The notes: generated from the sequence alone by a model not told the origin. Shown: positions 25,071 through 34,596, counted from the first letter of the stretch. The stretch: DNA of 50,105 nt from Burkholderia sp. IMCC1007 (GCF_027257875.1 NZ_JAPVQY010000059.1:1-50105); one strand, 5' to 3'. Made by a program: numbers and translations.

Positions 25071-26131
25071 GCAAACTTCCAGCCGATCGTTTCGCCGGCG
25101 CGCAGCGGCACGACCGGCGTATCGCCCGCGAACACCTCGCGCGGGAGTTCCCAGCGCTCGCGACGCAGCGTGATCGTCTCGGTGCTGTGCGGCAGCCCGT
25201 AGAAATCGGCGCCGAAACGGCTCGCGAAATTTTCCAGCTTGTCGAGCGCGCCGGCCTGGTCGAACGCGTCCGCATACAGCTCGAGCGCGTGCAGCGCCGT
25301 GTAGCAGCCTGCGCAGCCGCACGCGGTTTCCTTCGCGTCGCGCGCGTGCGGCGCGCTGTCGGTGCCGAGGAAGAAGCGCGGGTTGCCCGACGTCGCGGCT
25401 TCGACGAGCGCGACGCGGTGCGTCTCGCGCTTCAGCACCGGCAGGCAGTAGTAGTGCGGACGAATCCCGCCGACGAACAACGCATTGCGGCTGTACAGCA
25501 TGTGCTGCGGCGTGATCGTCGCGCCGAGCAGGCCCGGCGCCGCATCGGCGTCGCGCACGTAGTCGGCCGCGTCCTTCGTCGTGATGTGTTCGAACACCAC
25601 CTTCAGGCCCGGGAAATCGCGGCGCAGCGGCGTCATCACACGGTCGATGAACACCTTCTCGCGATCGAACATGTCGATCGCCGGGTCCGTCACCTCGCCG
25701 TGCACGAGCAGCGGCATGCCGGTTTCCTGCATGACTTCGAGCGTCTTCGCGCACTTCGCGAGATCGCTGACGCCGTGGTCGGAGTTCGTCGTCGCGCCGG
25801 CCGGATACAGCTTCACGCCGTGTACGAAGCCGCTATCGCGCGCGCGGCGGATTTCGTCGGGCGCCGTGTTGTCGGTCAGGTACAGCGTCATCAGCGGCTC
25901 GAACGCCATGCCCGCCGGCAGCACGGCCAGGATCCGCTCGCGATACGCGCGCGCGTGCTCGGTGGTCGTGACAGGCGGCTTCAGGTTCGGCATGACGATC
26001 GCGCGGGCGAACTGGCGGGCGGTGTGCGGCAGCACCGCGGCCAGCATGTCGCCGTCGCGCAGGTGCAGGTGCAGGTCGTCGGGACGGGCGAGCGTGAGCG
26101 TCGCCGGGGAGGAAGCGTTCGAGGCAGTCAT
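25067..26131 (-). CDS. pyrC: Dihydroorotase (class II, PyrC type)
   Basis: 354 residues from ATG 26131; an in-frame ATG at 26161 would add ten residues and cannot be excluded, as neither has a good ribosome site. Closes carbamoyl-aspartate to dihydroorotate in pyrimidine synthesis. Zinc ligands: the His pair in DLHLHLRDG, the carbamylated Lys in HGVKLYPAGATTNSDHG, His in LLVHGEVT and VFEHITT; the catalytic Asp is in GTDSAPH. The C-terminal loop with ASRFGADFYGLP is complete. Cytosolic. Confidence 0.95.
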   Translation of the reverse strand: MTASNASSPATLTLARPDDLHLHLRDGDMLAAVLPHTARQFARAIVMPNLKPPVTTTEHARAYRERILAVLPAGMAFEPLMTLYLTDNTAPDEIRRARDSGFVHGVKLYPAGATTNSDHGVSDLAKCAKTLEVMQETGMPLLVHGEVTDPAIDMFDREKVFIDRVMTPLRRDFPGLKVVFEHITTKDAADYVRDADAAPGLLGATITPQHMLYSRNALFVGGIRPHYYCLPVLKRETHRVALVEAATSGNPRFFLGTDSAPHARDAKETACGCAGCYTALHALELYADAFDQAGALDKLENFASRFGADFYGLPHSTETITLRRERWELPREVFAGDTPVVPLRAGETIGWKFA

Positions 26132-26335
26132 AGGAGGCGTCGTGAGGAACGGGCTGGCCATCTGCGGGGCCGGAACCCCGCGTGTGCGGGCCGACTGACG
26201 GCAAACCGCAACACGAGGCCCTTGGCAGCGGAATCCGCTTTTTACCGCTCCAGGCTCGGTGATATGCTAGAACCCGCATTGTACCGGGCTTCACCCGGTT
26301 CGTTACCCCCGCCTCACCCTGCCGCCCCAAGCAAA

Positions 26336-27253
26336 ATGTGCCAACTCTTAGGAATGAACTGCGCCGCACCGACGGACGTCACATTCTCCTTCACCGGTTT
26401 CGCGGCCCGGGGCGGGCTCACCGATCACCATGCCGACGGCTGGGGCATCGCGTTCTTCGAGGACAAGGCCTGCCGCCTGTTCATCGATCAGCAGGCGTCG
26501 GCCACGTCGCCGCTCGCCGAAATGGTGAAGCGCTACCCGATCAAGTCCAAGAACACGATCGCGCACATCCGCAAGGCCACGCAGGGCCACATCCTGCTCG
26601 AGAACAGCCACCCGTTCATGCGCGAGCTGTGGGGGCGGCACTGGATCTTCGCGCATAACGGCGATCTGCAGGACTACGAACCCGACCTCGACGGCAGCGT
26701 CTACCACCCGGTCGGCACGACCGACAGCGAGAAGGCGTTCTGCGTGCTGATGCAGGGGCTGCGCGAAGCGTTCCCGGGCGCGCAGCCGCCGCTGCCGGAG
26801 CTGTTCGAGCGCGTGGGCGAACTGACGCGCGGCATCACCGATCACGGCGTGTTCAACTTCCTGATGTCGAACGGCCAGGCGCTGTTCGCGCACTGCTCGA
26901 CGCGGCTGCACTACCTCGTGCGCCGCTGGCCGTTCTCGACCGCACACCTGGTCGACGAAGACCTGTCGATCGATTTCGCGAAATACACGACGCCCGAGGA
27001 TCGCGTCGCGGTGATCGCCACGCAGCCGCTGACCGACAACGAGGTCTGGACGTCGTTCGAGCCGGGCGAGCTGATCATGTTCCAGTGCGGCGACGTCGCC
27101 GCGCGGATGCAGATTCCAGTGCCCGAGCGCGTGCTCGAGAAGCTTCGCAATCCGTCGCTCGACGCGTCGGCATCCGCGCCCTGCACGGCGGCGCGGCGCG
27201 AAGCGCTCGCGTCCGCGGCCGCGGACGACGCCGACGACTCGATCGACTTCTGA
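26336..27253 (+). CDS. Class II glutamine amidotransferase (YafJ-like)
   Basis: 305 residues. Ntn-hydrolase fold: after Met removal Cys2 (MCQLLGMNC) is the nucleophile; DHHADGWGIAFF and AHIRKATQGHILLENSHPF hold the arginine and the glutamine-binding residues, and WIFAHNGDLQDY the oxyanion Asn-Gly. A stand-alone glutaminase domain with no synthase partner in the window; family acceptor is not known. The last 40 residues are Ala/Asp rich. A -10-like TATGCT is near 26262. Confidence 0.9.
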   Translation: MCQLLGMNCAAPTDVTFSFTGFAARGGLTDHHADGWGIAFFEDKACRLFIDQQASATSPLAEMVKRYPIKSKNTIAHIRKATQGHILLENSHPFMRELWGRHWIFAHNGDLQDYEPDLDGSVYHPVGTTDSEKAFCVLMQGLREAFPGAQPPLPELFERVGELTRGITDHGVFNFLMSNGQALFAHCSTRLHYLVRRWPFSTAHLVDEDLSIDFAKYTTPEDRVAVIATQPLTDNEVWTSFEPGELIMFQCGDVAARMQIPVPERVLEKLRNPSLDASASAPCTAARREALASAAADDADDSIDF

Positions 27254-27876
27254 GCGGCGCGCTCGCGCCCTTTCCTGCTTCTTTTCCCGCCGCCGCGCGA
27301 CGCGACAGTCGCGTGCGCGCGGTTTCCGCGCATCGCGCGCCGCCACGGAAAATCGCGTCGCCCGCCCCGGCCTTTTCGGCCTTCGTGTCATTCAAACCGC
27401 AATCCGGTTCGCCGAAACGGCTTCGCACAACATTCGCTTGATTTAATTAATTTTCAAGAGAATATAATCCATATGCGAAACAATCCGAATACCGGAATTT
27501 CATCCAGATAATCTGGAAGCCCGCATTCTAGCTCAGAAATTTTTCGCGATCGGTGCGTCAGATCACCGATCCAGCCATCGACAGGCGTCTCGTCAAAAAA
27601 TCCCTCAAACCCTTACCCAACAAGGCGATCAGTTCGCTTATCCACATAATTCAAAAATACACGGCCGAATCGGCATCATCGCCACATTCGTCATTTTTTT
27701 GATAATCGCCCGCCACTTCGATCAGTAGACTCCGTCAATCCTCGGCGTAACGGATCACGACCGGCGTGAAAACGGCAATGGCCGCAGCACGCCCGTCCGG
27801 CCATTTTTCGACCGCGGAATGCACTTTCACCGCTGCACGGTGAACATCACTTCAAAAAAAGAAATAGGGGCATGTC
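27254..27876. other. 623-base AT-rich leader region before the autotransporter remnant
   Basis: The first 170 bases are GC rich and featureless. From about 27430 to 27870 GC drops sharply. A TATAAT lies at 27463-27468, with TTGATT 19 bases upstream (wide spacing), and would give a 400-base leader. No open frame and no clear terminator for the amidotransferase gene were found. Confidence 0.5.
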
Positions 27877-29527
27877 GTGAATCACTCATTTCGATCGATA
27901 TGGAGCGAAACCGCCGGTTGCTGGATCGCGGTCGGGGAAACCGCACGGGCGCGCGGCAAGCGTTCGGGCAGCACATCGTGCGCATGTCGCGGCGCCGGCC
28001 ACGCGGCGATCCGTCGCTCGCCGCTACGCGTGGCCGCGCTCGGCGCCGCGCTGGCCGCGCTGTCGGCCGGCTCCGCGTACGCGTCGACCTGCGGCGACAA
28101 TTCGGCGGTCGCAAGCGGCGGCCGTTGCGCACTCGGCAGCTTCAGCCCGACCGTGAACAGCAACCTGGCCGGCGCCGCGACGGTGTCGGGCGGCGATACC
28201 GTCGGCGATCGCGCTGAACACCTACCTCGGCGCCGACAACTCGCCGACCGACCAGCTGATCGTGAACGGCGGCGCCGCGAGCGGCACGACGGGCCTGAAG
28301 ATCGCGAACACGGCCGGCGGCGGCGCACAAACGAAGGGAGACGGGATTCCGGTGGTCGTCACGGCCAACGGCGGCACGACCACCGCATCGGCGTTCCATC
28401 TCGCGGGCCCGGTACAGGCCGGCGCGTACGAATATCGGCTCTATCGCGGCGGGCAGAGCGACGCGAACGGCTGGTACCTGCGCTCGCAGCTCGATCCGGC
28501 CGATCCCGGCAATCCGATCGATCCGACCGGCGCTGGCAACGGCAACGGCCGCAATCTCGCCTATCGTCCGGGTGTCGCCGGCTATGCGATGACGCCGCTG
28601 TTGAACGCCGACTACGGCTTCTCGACGCTCGGCAGGCTGCACGAACGCGTCGGCGACATCTACAACCTCGACAAGCAGGCGCCGGGCAACCGCGACGGCG
28701 TATGGGGCCGCATTGGCGGACAGAGTGTCGATGCGAACGCGGGCCGCTTCGCGGCGGACGAACGCACGTTCTTCGCGCAATTCGGCAAGGACTCGACACT
28801 CGACCAGGCGCCCGCCGGCGGCAGCACGCACGCGGGCGTGACGGCGAGCATCGGCGTCGCGAACGCGAGCTTCAGCGACATGGCGCGCGCCGATGCGCCA
28901 GGCCTGTCGACGTCGACGGGCTCGGTCGAAATGCACGCGCAGAGCATCGGCGTCTACTGGACGCGCTATCTGTCCGACGGCACGTACTTCGACAGCGTCG
29001 GGCAGGTCACGCACTACGGCAACCGCTACCGCGACAGCTACGGCAACGACGCGTCGCAGAACGGCTTCGGCGTCGCGCTGTCGCAGGAAGCCGGCAAGCC
29101 GTTCGGGATCGGCGGCACGCCGATCGCCGTCGAGCCGCAGGCGCAGCTGATGTACCAGTATCTGAAGCTCAACGGCTTCAACGACACCGTGTCGGCCGTG
29201 TCGGGTACGACGACCCACGCGCTGCGCGGGCGCGTCGGCGTACGCATGTTCCGGCCGAACCTCGACGCGAACGCGGGCGGCAGTGCCGCGACGCCGTACT
29301 TCACGGCCGACGTGCTGCACGACTTCCTGTCGCCGGGCCAGACCGTCGTCGGCGGCACGCCGTTCGCGACGCACCTGGGCCGCACGTGGTACGAGCTCGG
29401 CATCGGCGTGACCGCGGGCTTCGGCAAATCGGGCGAGCTGTATGCGAACGCGAAGTACGCGCGCAACATCGGCGGCGATTACCGGCGCGGGATCACCGGC
29501 CAGGTCGGCTACCGCTACAGCTGGTAA
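27877..29527 (+). pseudogene. Autotransporter with deleted passenger and frameshift
   Basis: From GTG 27877 (AGGGG upstream) the protein begins with an extended signal peptide region of type V secretion (NHSFRSIWSETAGCWIAVGE then TARARGKRS), a hydrophobic core (VAALGAALAALSAGSAYA) and about 45 residues of mature protein to VSGGD. Near 28195-28205 the frame breaks. In another frame the text goes on at once with ALNTYLGADNSPTDQLIVNG, the autochaperone part found at the end of a passenger, then a complete beta-barrel from GVWGRIGGQ to the terminal YRYSW. So several hundred passenger residues are missing and the junction is out of frame. CGGCGAT is repeated at 28191-28197 and 28203-28209 by the junction. 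Probably not functional. Confidence 0.75.
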
Positions 29528-29586
29528 CGCGCGATGCACGAAGCCGTCCGCCGCCGTCGGCGGGCGACGGGCGACGGGCCACCGGC

Positions 29587-29624
29587 GAAAAAAAACCGCC
29601 TGGTGGTTGGCCAGGCGGTTTTTC
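29587..29624. terminator. Bidirectional terminator between autotransporter and gltL
   Basis: AACCGCCTGG and CCAGGCGGTT around a seven-base loop, flanked by eight A and five T. It ends the gltIJKL transcript read leftward and the autotransporter gene. Confidence 0.88.
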
Positions 29625-29658
29625 ATGGGCGCGCACAAAGCGCACGCGTTGCGAACGC

Positions 29659-30384
29659 TCAGTGCAGGATCTTCGCGAGGAAGTCCTTCGCGCGGTCCGA
29701 CTTCGGGTTCGAGAAGAAATCGTCCTTGCGGTCGTCCTCGACGATCGCGCCCTTGTCCATGAAGATCACGCGATGCGCGACCTTCTTCGCGAAGCCCATC
29801 TCGTGCGTGACGACCATCATCGTCATCCCTTCCTGCGCGAGCTCGACCATCACGTCGAGCACTTCGTTGATCATCTCGGGATCGAGCGCGGACGTCGGCT
29901 CGTCGAACAGCATCGCGATCGGGTCCATCGACAGCGCGCGCGCGATCGCGACACGCTGCTGCTGGCCGCCGGACAACTGGCCCGGAAACTTGTGCGCATG
30001 CGCCTTCAGGCCGACGCGATCGAGCAGCTTCATGCCCTTCTCCGCCGCTTCGTCCTTGCCGCGGCCGAGCACCTTGATCTGCGCGAGCGTCAGGTTCTCG
30101 GTGATCGACAGGTGCGGGAACAGCTCGAAATGCTGGAACACCATCCCGACCTTCGAGCGCAGCTTCGACAGGTTCGTCTTCTTGTCGCCGACCGACTGGC
30201 CGTTCACGAGGATCTCGCCTTGCTGGAACGGCTCGAGGCCGTTGACGGTCTTGATCAGCGTCGACTTGCCCGAGCCGGACGGGCCGCACACGACGACCAC
30301 CTCGCCTTTCTTGACCTCGGTCGTGCATTCGGTAAGGACCTGAAACTGGCCGTACCACTTCGAAACGTTCTTGATGGAAATCAT
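29659..30384 (-). CDS. gltL: Glutamate/aspartate ABC transporter ATPase
   Basis: 241 residues from ATG 30384. Complete ABC ATPase: Walker A GPSGSGKST near residues 36-44, Q-loop FQHFELFPHL, signature LSGGQQQRVAIARAL, Walker B AMLFDEPTSALDP, H-loop VVTHEMGFA. The polar amino acid subgroup is clear from the full length match to GltL/GlnQ. The start overlaps the gltK stop as ATGA. Cytosolic face of the inner membrane. Confidence 0.96.
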   Translation of the reverse strand: MISIKNVSKWYGQFQVLTECTTEVKKGEVVVVCGPSGSGKSTLIKTVNGLEPFQQGEILVNGQSVGDKKTNLSKLRSKVGMVFQHFELFPHLSITENLTLAQIKVLGRGKDEAAEKGMKLLDRVGLKAHAHKFPGQLSGGQQQRVAIARALSMDPIAMLFDEPTSALDPEMINEVLDVMVELAQEGMTMMVVTHEMGFAKKVAHRVIFMDKGAIVEDDRKDDFFSNPKSDRAKDFLAKILH

Positions 30385-31058
30385 CTTGTGACCTTTTTCT
30401 GGAGACCCTTGACGAGAACAGACGCCAACGAGCAAATCACGAAATAGCATGCGCCCGCGAACAGCACCATCTCAACGGTCGTGCCGTCGCGGTCGCCGAT
30501 GTTGGCGGCCGTGCGGAAGAAGTCCGCGAGACTGATCACGTACACGAGCGACGTATCCTGGAACAGGACGATCGCCTGCGTGAGCAGCAGCGGCACCATC
30601 GCGCGGAACGCCTGCGGCAGGATCACGAGGCGCATGGCCTGTGCGTAGTTCATGCCGAGCGCGAACGCGGCGTTCACCTGTCCGCGCGCCACCGCCTGGA
30701 TGCCGGCGCGGATGATCTCGGAATAATACGCGGCTTCGAACAGCGAGAACGCGACCATCGCCGATGCGAGGCGGATATCGATCGTCGGCGACAACCCGAG
30801 GACGCCCTGCAGCACCTGCGGCACGATCAGGAAGAACCACAGCAGCACCATCACGAGCGGGATCGAGCGGAACACCGTCACGTACGCCTTCGCGAACCAT
30901 GCCAGCGGCTTCACGCCGGACAGCCGCAGCAGCGCGAGCAGCGTGCCCCAGACGATGCCGACGACGATCGCGATCAGCGTGATCTTGAACGTGACGATCG
31001 CACCCGACCACAGCGTCGGTATCGCGCCGGGAATACTACTCCAGTCGAATTGATGCAT
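30381..31058 (-). CDS. gltK: Glutamate/aspartate ABC transporter permease
   Basis: 225 residues. Membrane segments near residues 20-45, 60-85, 95-115 and 190-215; the EAA loop that docks the ATPase is in AFALGMNYAQAMRLVILPQA. The HisMQ permease family. Its start ATG shares one base with the gltJ stop (TGATG at 31060-31056), and its stop overlaps gltL, so the three genes are tightly coupled. Confidence 0.94.
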   Translation of the reverse strand: MHQFDWSSIPGAIPTLWSGAIVTFKITLIAIVVGIVWGTLLALLRLSGVKPLAWFAKAYVTVFRSIPLVMVLLWFFLIVPQVLQGVLGLSPTIDIRLASAMVAFSLFEAAYYSEIIRAGIQAVARGQVNAAFALGMNYAQAMRLVILPQAFRAMVPLLLTQAIVLFQDTSLVYVISLADFFRTAANIGDRDGTTVEMVLFAGACYFVICSLASVLVKGLQKKVTR

Positions 31059-31798
31059 CACTTGCCTCCGATGTAGCCGGGCAGCCGCGTGCGGCCTTCG
31101 ATCCAGCGCATGAACGCCATCACGACGAGGTTGATGACCACGTACGCGAGCGTGACCGCGATGAACGACTCGTAGGTCTGCGCGGTGTAGTCGACGAGCT
31201 GGCGCGCCTGCGCGGACAGGTCGAGCAGGCCGATCGTCGACGCGACCGCCGAGTTCTTGAAAATGTTCAGGAACTCCGACGTGAGCGGCGGCACGATGAT
31301 CCGGTATGCAACCGGCAGCAGCACGTAGCGATACGTCTGCCATTGCGTGAAGCCCATCGCGAGGCCGGCCGCGCGCTGGCCCTTCGGCAGCGCGTTGATG
31401 CCCGAGCGCACCTGTTCGCACACCCGCGCGCCCGTGAACAGGCCGAGACAGACGATCGACGCGGTGAAGAACTGCGTGCCGGGCGGCAACTGCTTGATCC
31501 AGGTGCCGATCGATGCGGGCAGCAGTTCCGGCACGACGAGGTACCAGATGAAGAACTGCACGATCAGCGGGATGTTCCGGAAGATCGACACGTACACGGT
31601 GCCGATCGCGGCGAGCCATTTGTTCGGCACCGTGCGCAGCACGCCGAACAGCGAACCGACGATCAGCGCGATGACCCAGGCGACGAGCGACACCTCGATC
31701 GTCACCCAGAAGCCGGACATCAGCCATCCGAAATAAGTCGTCGGCTCGCCGGTCGAGACGGGGCTGAAAAAGACACCCCAGTTCCAGTGGTAAGACAT
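31058..31798 (-). CDS. gltJ: Glutamate/aspartate ABC transporter permease
   Basis: 246 residues from ATG 31798, chosen because GGAG lies nine bases upstream; a TTG at 31804 is the only longer choice. HisMQ family: WVTIEVSLVAWVIALIVGSLF is the first core helix, SIFRNIPLIVQFFIWYL the second, and the EAA loop lies in AAGLAMGFTQWQTYRYVLLP. Forms the channel with GltK. Confidence 0.94.
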   Translation of the reverse strand: MSYHWNWGVFFSPVSTGEPTTYFGWLMSGFWVTIEVSLVAWVIALIVGSLFGVLRTVPNKWLAAIGTVYVSIFRNIPLIVQFFIWYLVVPELLPASIGTWIKQLPPGTQFFTASIVCLGLFTGARVCEQVRSGINALPKGQRAAGLAMGFTQWQTYRYVLLPVAYRIIVPPLTSEFLNIFKNSAVASTIGLLDLSAQARQLVDYTAQTYESFIAVTLAYVVINLVVMAFMRWIEGRTRLPGYIGGK

Positions 31799-31812
31799 GG
31801 GCAAGACTCCAG

Positions 31813-31853
31813 CAAAAAGAAACGGAAGAAGCGTGGCCTCTTCCGTTTCAGTA
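31813..31853 (-). terminator. Attenuating hairpin between gltI and gltJ
   Basis: On the minus strand GAAACGGAAGAGG and CTTCTTCCGTTTC pair around a short loop, followed by TTTTTG. It lies between the binding-protein gene and the permease genes; a partial terminator here would explain the usual excess of binding protein over membrane components. Confidence 0.7.
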
Positions 31854-31882
31854 GCGTCATTTCTGCATCAACGGCCGCGTGG

Positions 31883-32776
31883 TCAGTCGAGCGCCTTGTC
31901 GTTCGGGTTCGCGTACAGCTTCTTCATCGAATCGGACAGCGGGAAGTTCAGGTTCAGCCCCTTCGGCGGGATCGGGTTCTCGAACCACTTCGCGTAGATC
32001 TTCGCGGCTTCGCCCGACTTCTCGACTTGCGAGATCGCGTCGTCGACGACCTTCTTGAACTCGGTGTCGCCCTTGCGCATCATGCAGCCGTAAGCCTCTT
32101 CCGATTGCGGCGTGCCGACGATCACCCACTCGCCCGGCTGCTTCGCCTTCGCGCGCTCGCCCGCGAGCAGCGCGTCGTCCATCATGAACGCGACCGCGCG
32201 GCCCGATTCGAGCGTGTTGAACGAATCGCCGTGATCCTTCGCGCTGATGATGTTCATGCCGAGCTGCTTGTCGTTGTTCATCTTGCGCAGCAGGCGCTCG
32301 GACGTCGTGCCGGCGGTGGTCACGACCGTCTTGCCCTTCAGGTCGGCGAAGTCCTTGATGCCGGAATCCTTCTTCGTCATCAGGCGCGTGCCGATCACGA
32401 AGATCGTGTCGGAGAACGCAGCCTGCTGCTGACGCTCGGTGTTGTTGGTCGTCGAGCCGCACTCGATGTCGACCGTGCCGTTCTGCACGAGCGGGATGCG
32501 GTTCTGCGACGTGACCGGGATGTTCTTGACCTGCAGGTTCGGCAGGTTCAGCTTCTTCTTCACCGCGTCCACGACCTTCATCTGGAATTCGCGCGAATAG
32601 CCGACGACCTGCTGGTTCTGGTCATAGTAGGAGAAAGGGATCGACGATTCGCGGTGGCCCAGCGCGATCACGCCCGTGTCCTTGATCTTCTTCAGCGTGC
32701 CCGTCTCCTGTGCATGCGCGCCGCTTGCGAACGCGCACAGCGCCGCGACCATCAGGACTGCCTTGTGGTATTTCAT
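31883..32776 (-). CDS. gltI: Glutamate/aspartate ABC transporter periplasmic binding protein
   Basis: 297 residues from ATG 32776. AAGGAG lies nine bases upstream of this ATG but directly against the ATG at 32785, so the downstream start is the better. Signal peptide residues 1-22 (VLMVAALCAFASGAHA). The SBP_bac_3 fold shows GVIALGHRESSIPFSYYD, GYSREFQMKVVDAVKKKLNL and DIECGSTTNNTERQQQAAFS, with arginine and threonine residues that bind the ligand carboxylates. Two mature cysteines may form a disulfide. A -10-like TACACT lies about 35 bases upstream. Confidence 0.95.
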   Translation of the reverse strand: MKYHKAVLMVAALCAFASGAHAQETGTLKKIKDTGVIALGHRESSIPFSYYDQNQQVVGYSREFQMKVVDAVKKKLNLPNLQVKNIPVTSQNRIPLVQNGTVDIECGSTTNNTERQQQAAFSDTIFVIGTRLMTKKDSGIKDFADLKGKTVVTTAGTTSERLLRKMNNDKQLGMNIISAKDHGDSFNTLESGRAVAFMMDDALLAGERAKAKQPGEWVIVGTPQSEEAYGCMMRKGDTEFKKVVDDAISQVEKSGEAAKIYAKWFENPIPPKGLNLNFPLSDSMKKLYANPNDKALD

Positions 32777-32951
32777 TTTGGTCATCTCCTTGGCTGAAAC
32801 CCGCGCCAGTGTATCAAAGTAATATTTTTGAAAGAACTGGTTGTTTACCGCACTACGAATCGCCCTGTGCGAAGCCGTCCTCCCGGCTTCAGGCGCCCCG
32901 AAATGCGCACGCGGACGGTGCCGGATCCGGCGCCGCCCGCGAGGGTTCATG

Positions 32952-32974
32952 CACGCAATCGGATGGATTGCGTG
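32952..32974. repeat. Inverted repeat with 9-bp perfect arms between gltI and gdhA
   Basis: CACGCAATC, five bases, GATTGCGTG. No T run follows on either strand. It is 55 bases past the gdhA stop and about 180 bases before gltI, so it may be a weak terminator for gdhA or an operator for gltIJKL. Confidence 0.6.
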
Positions 32975-33029
32975 ATGATTTGATCGAAGTCAACCGGCAT
33001 GGCCATCGAGGCCAGTCGGCGACGCGCGA

Positions 33030-34316
33030 TCAGGGGTACAGGCCGCGCATTTCGCGCGCCATCAGGATGCGCTTGCACGCGACGATGAACGCCGCCGTAC
33101 GCACCGTCACCTTGTGTTCTTCCGCGACCGCCCACACGCCGGCGAACGCTTCGCGCATCACGCGCTCGAGACGGTGGTTGATCTCGTCTTCCGTCCAGAA
33201 GAAGCTCGAGAAGTCCTGCACCCACTCGAAGTACGACACGGTCACGCCACCTGCGTTCGCGATCACGTCCGGGATCACGAGCACGCCGTTCGCGCTCAGG
33301 ATGTCGTCGGCTGCCGTCGTCGTCGGGCCGTTCGCGCCTTCGACGATGATCTTCGTGCGGATCTTCGCCGCGTTCTTCTCGGTGATCTGGTTTTCCAGTG
33401 CCGCCGGGATCAGGATGTCGGTCTCGACCGTCCAGAACTCGTCGTTCGGCATCGGTTCCGCGCCTTCGAAGCCCGCGACGCCGCCCGTGCGTGCCACGTG
33501 GTCGAGCAGCTTGTTCGAATCGAGGCCGGCCGGCTGGTAGATCGTGCCCGTGTGATCCTGCACCGCGATCACCTTCGCACCCGCTTCCTGGAACAACTTC
33601 GCCGCGATGCCGCCGACGTTGCCGAAGCCCTGCACCGCGATGCGCGCGCCTTCGATCTCGAGGCCCTTCTTCTTCGCCGCTTCGGAGCCGACGACGAACA
33701 CGCCGCGGCCCGTCGCTTCCTTGCGGCCGAGCGAGCCGCCGAGCGAGATCGGCTTGCCGGTCACGACGCCGGTCGACGTCTGGCCCTGGTTCATCGAGTA
33801 CGTGTCCATCATCCACGCCATCACCTGTTCGTTGGTGTTGACGTCCGGCGCCGGAATGTCGGTGTTCGGCCCGATGATGATGCCGATTTCGCTGGTGTAG
33901 CGGCGCGTCACGCGCTCGAGCTCACCACGCGACAGCTTGCGCGGGTCGACGCGGATGCCGCCCTTCGCACCGCCGTACGGCACGTTCACGGCCGCGTTCT
34001 TCACCGACATCCATGCGGACAGCGCCATCACTTCCGACAGCGTCACGTCCTGGTGGTAGCGCACGCCGCCCTTGCCGGGCCCGCGCGACACGTTGTGCTG
34101 CACGCGATAGCCTTCGAAGTGCGCGACGGTGCCGTTGTCGAGCTCGATCGGGCAATCGACGATCAGGATGCGCTTCGGACGCTTCAGCGTTTCGAGCCAG
34201 CGCGACAGCGAACCGAGATACGGTGCGACGCGATCGACCTGCTGAAGGTAGTTGCCCCACGGGCCGAGATCGTCGGCGTGAAGGTAGGACGGGATGGACT
34301 GCAGTTGCGAAGACAT
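33030..34316 (-). CDS. gdhA: Glu/Leu/Phe/Val dehydrogenase, glutamate dehydrogenase
   Basis: 428 residues from ATG 34316 (GGAG upstream). Converts glutamate and 2-oxoglutarate with NAD(P). The catalytic lysine is in VPYGGAKGGIRVDP, the substrate region in GPGKGGVRYHQDVT, and the Rossmann motif in RIAVQGFGNVGGIAAKLF; VIPDVIANAGGVTVSYFEW is the family ending. Length fits the hexameric 420-450 residue class. It lies between the glutamate transporter and a LysR gene on the same strand, which suggests a glutamate-use module. Cofactor cannot be decided with certainty. Confidence 0.95.
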   Translation of the reverse strand: MSSQLQSIPSYLHADDLGPWGNYLQQVDRVAPYLGSLSRWLETLKRPKRILIVDCPIELDNGTVAHFEGYRVQHNVSRGPGKGGVRYHQDVTLSEVMALSAWMSVKNAAVNVPYGGAKGGIRVDPRKLSRGELERVTRRYTSEIGIIIGPNTDIPAPDVNTNEQVMAWMMDTYSMNQGQTSTGVVTGKPISLGGSLGRKEATGRGVFVVGSEAAKKKGLEIEGARIAVQGFGNVGGIAAKLFQEAGAKVIAVQDHTGTIYQPAGLDSNKLLDHVARTGGVAGFEGAEPMPNDEFWTVETDILIPAALENQITEKNAAKIRTKIIVEGANGPTTTAADDILSANGVLVIPDVIANAGGVTVSYFEWVQDFSSFFWTEDEINHRLERVMREAFAGVWAVAEEHKVTVRTAAFIVACKRILMAREMRGLYP

Positions 34317-34578
34317 GGACACTCCAACGTTCAACGGATTGCGCACATTGTCGAAAAACCCGTTTTTTTTATCCAATGCCGTTTGCTTATTCGATTATGC
34401 GTTTCTTGCATGATCGGGATTTTTCGCAAATCTGCGGTCGAATTGCGCAAGAACGCCCGCGATCGGTCGTGCATCGCGTGCGTGGAAAATCGTTCTGGAA
34501 ATGCGCGGGAGGCCCGCCGGACAGTCGTCCGACCGGTGCTGCAAGGCCGCCGTCAGTTGAGTGAGCCGGTCGGCCGAA

Positions 34579-34596
34579 TTAACCGCCGGCGGTTAA
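34579..34596. repeat. Perfect 18-bp palindrome at the end of the LysR gene
   Basis: TTAACCGCCGGCGGTTAA equals its reverse complement and contains the LysR stop codon. It can form a hairpin with no T run, and lies 263 bases upstream of the gdhA start, so it could also be an operator. Confidence 0.7.
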
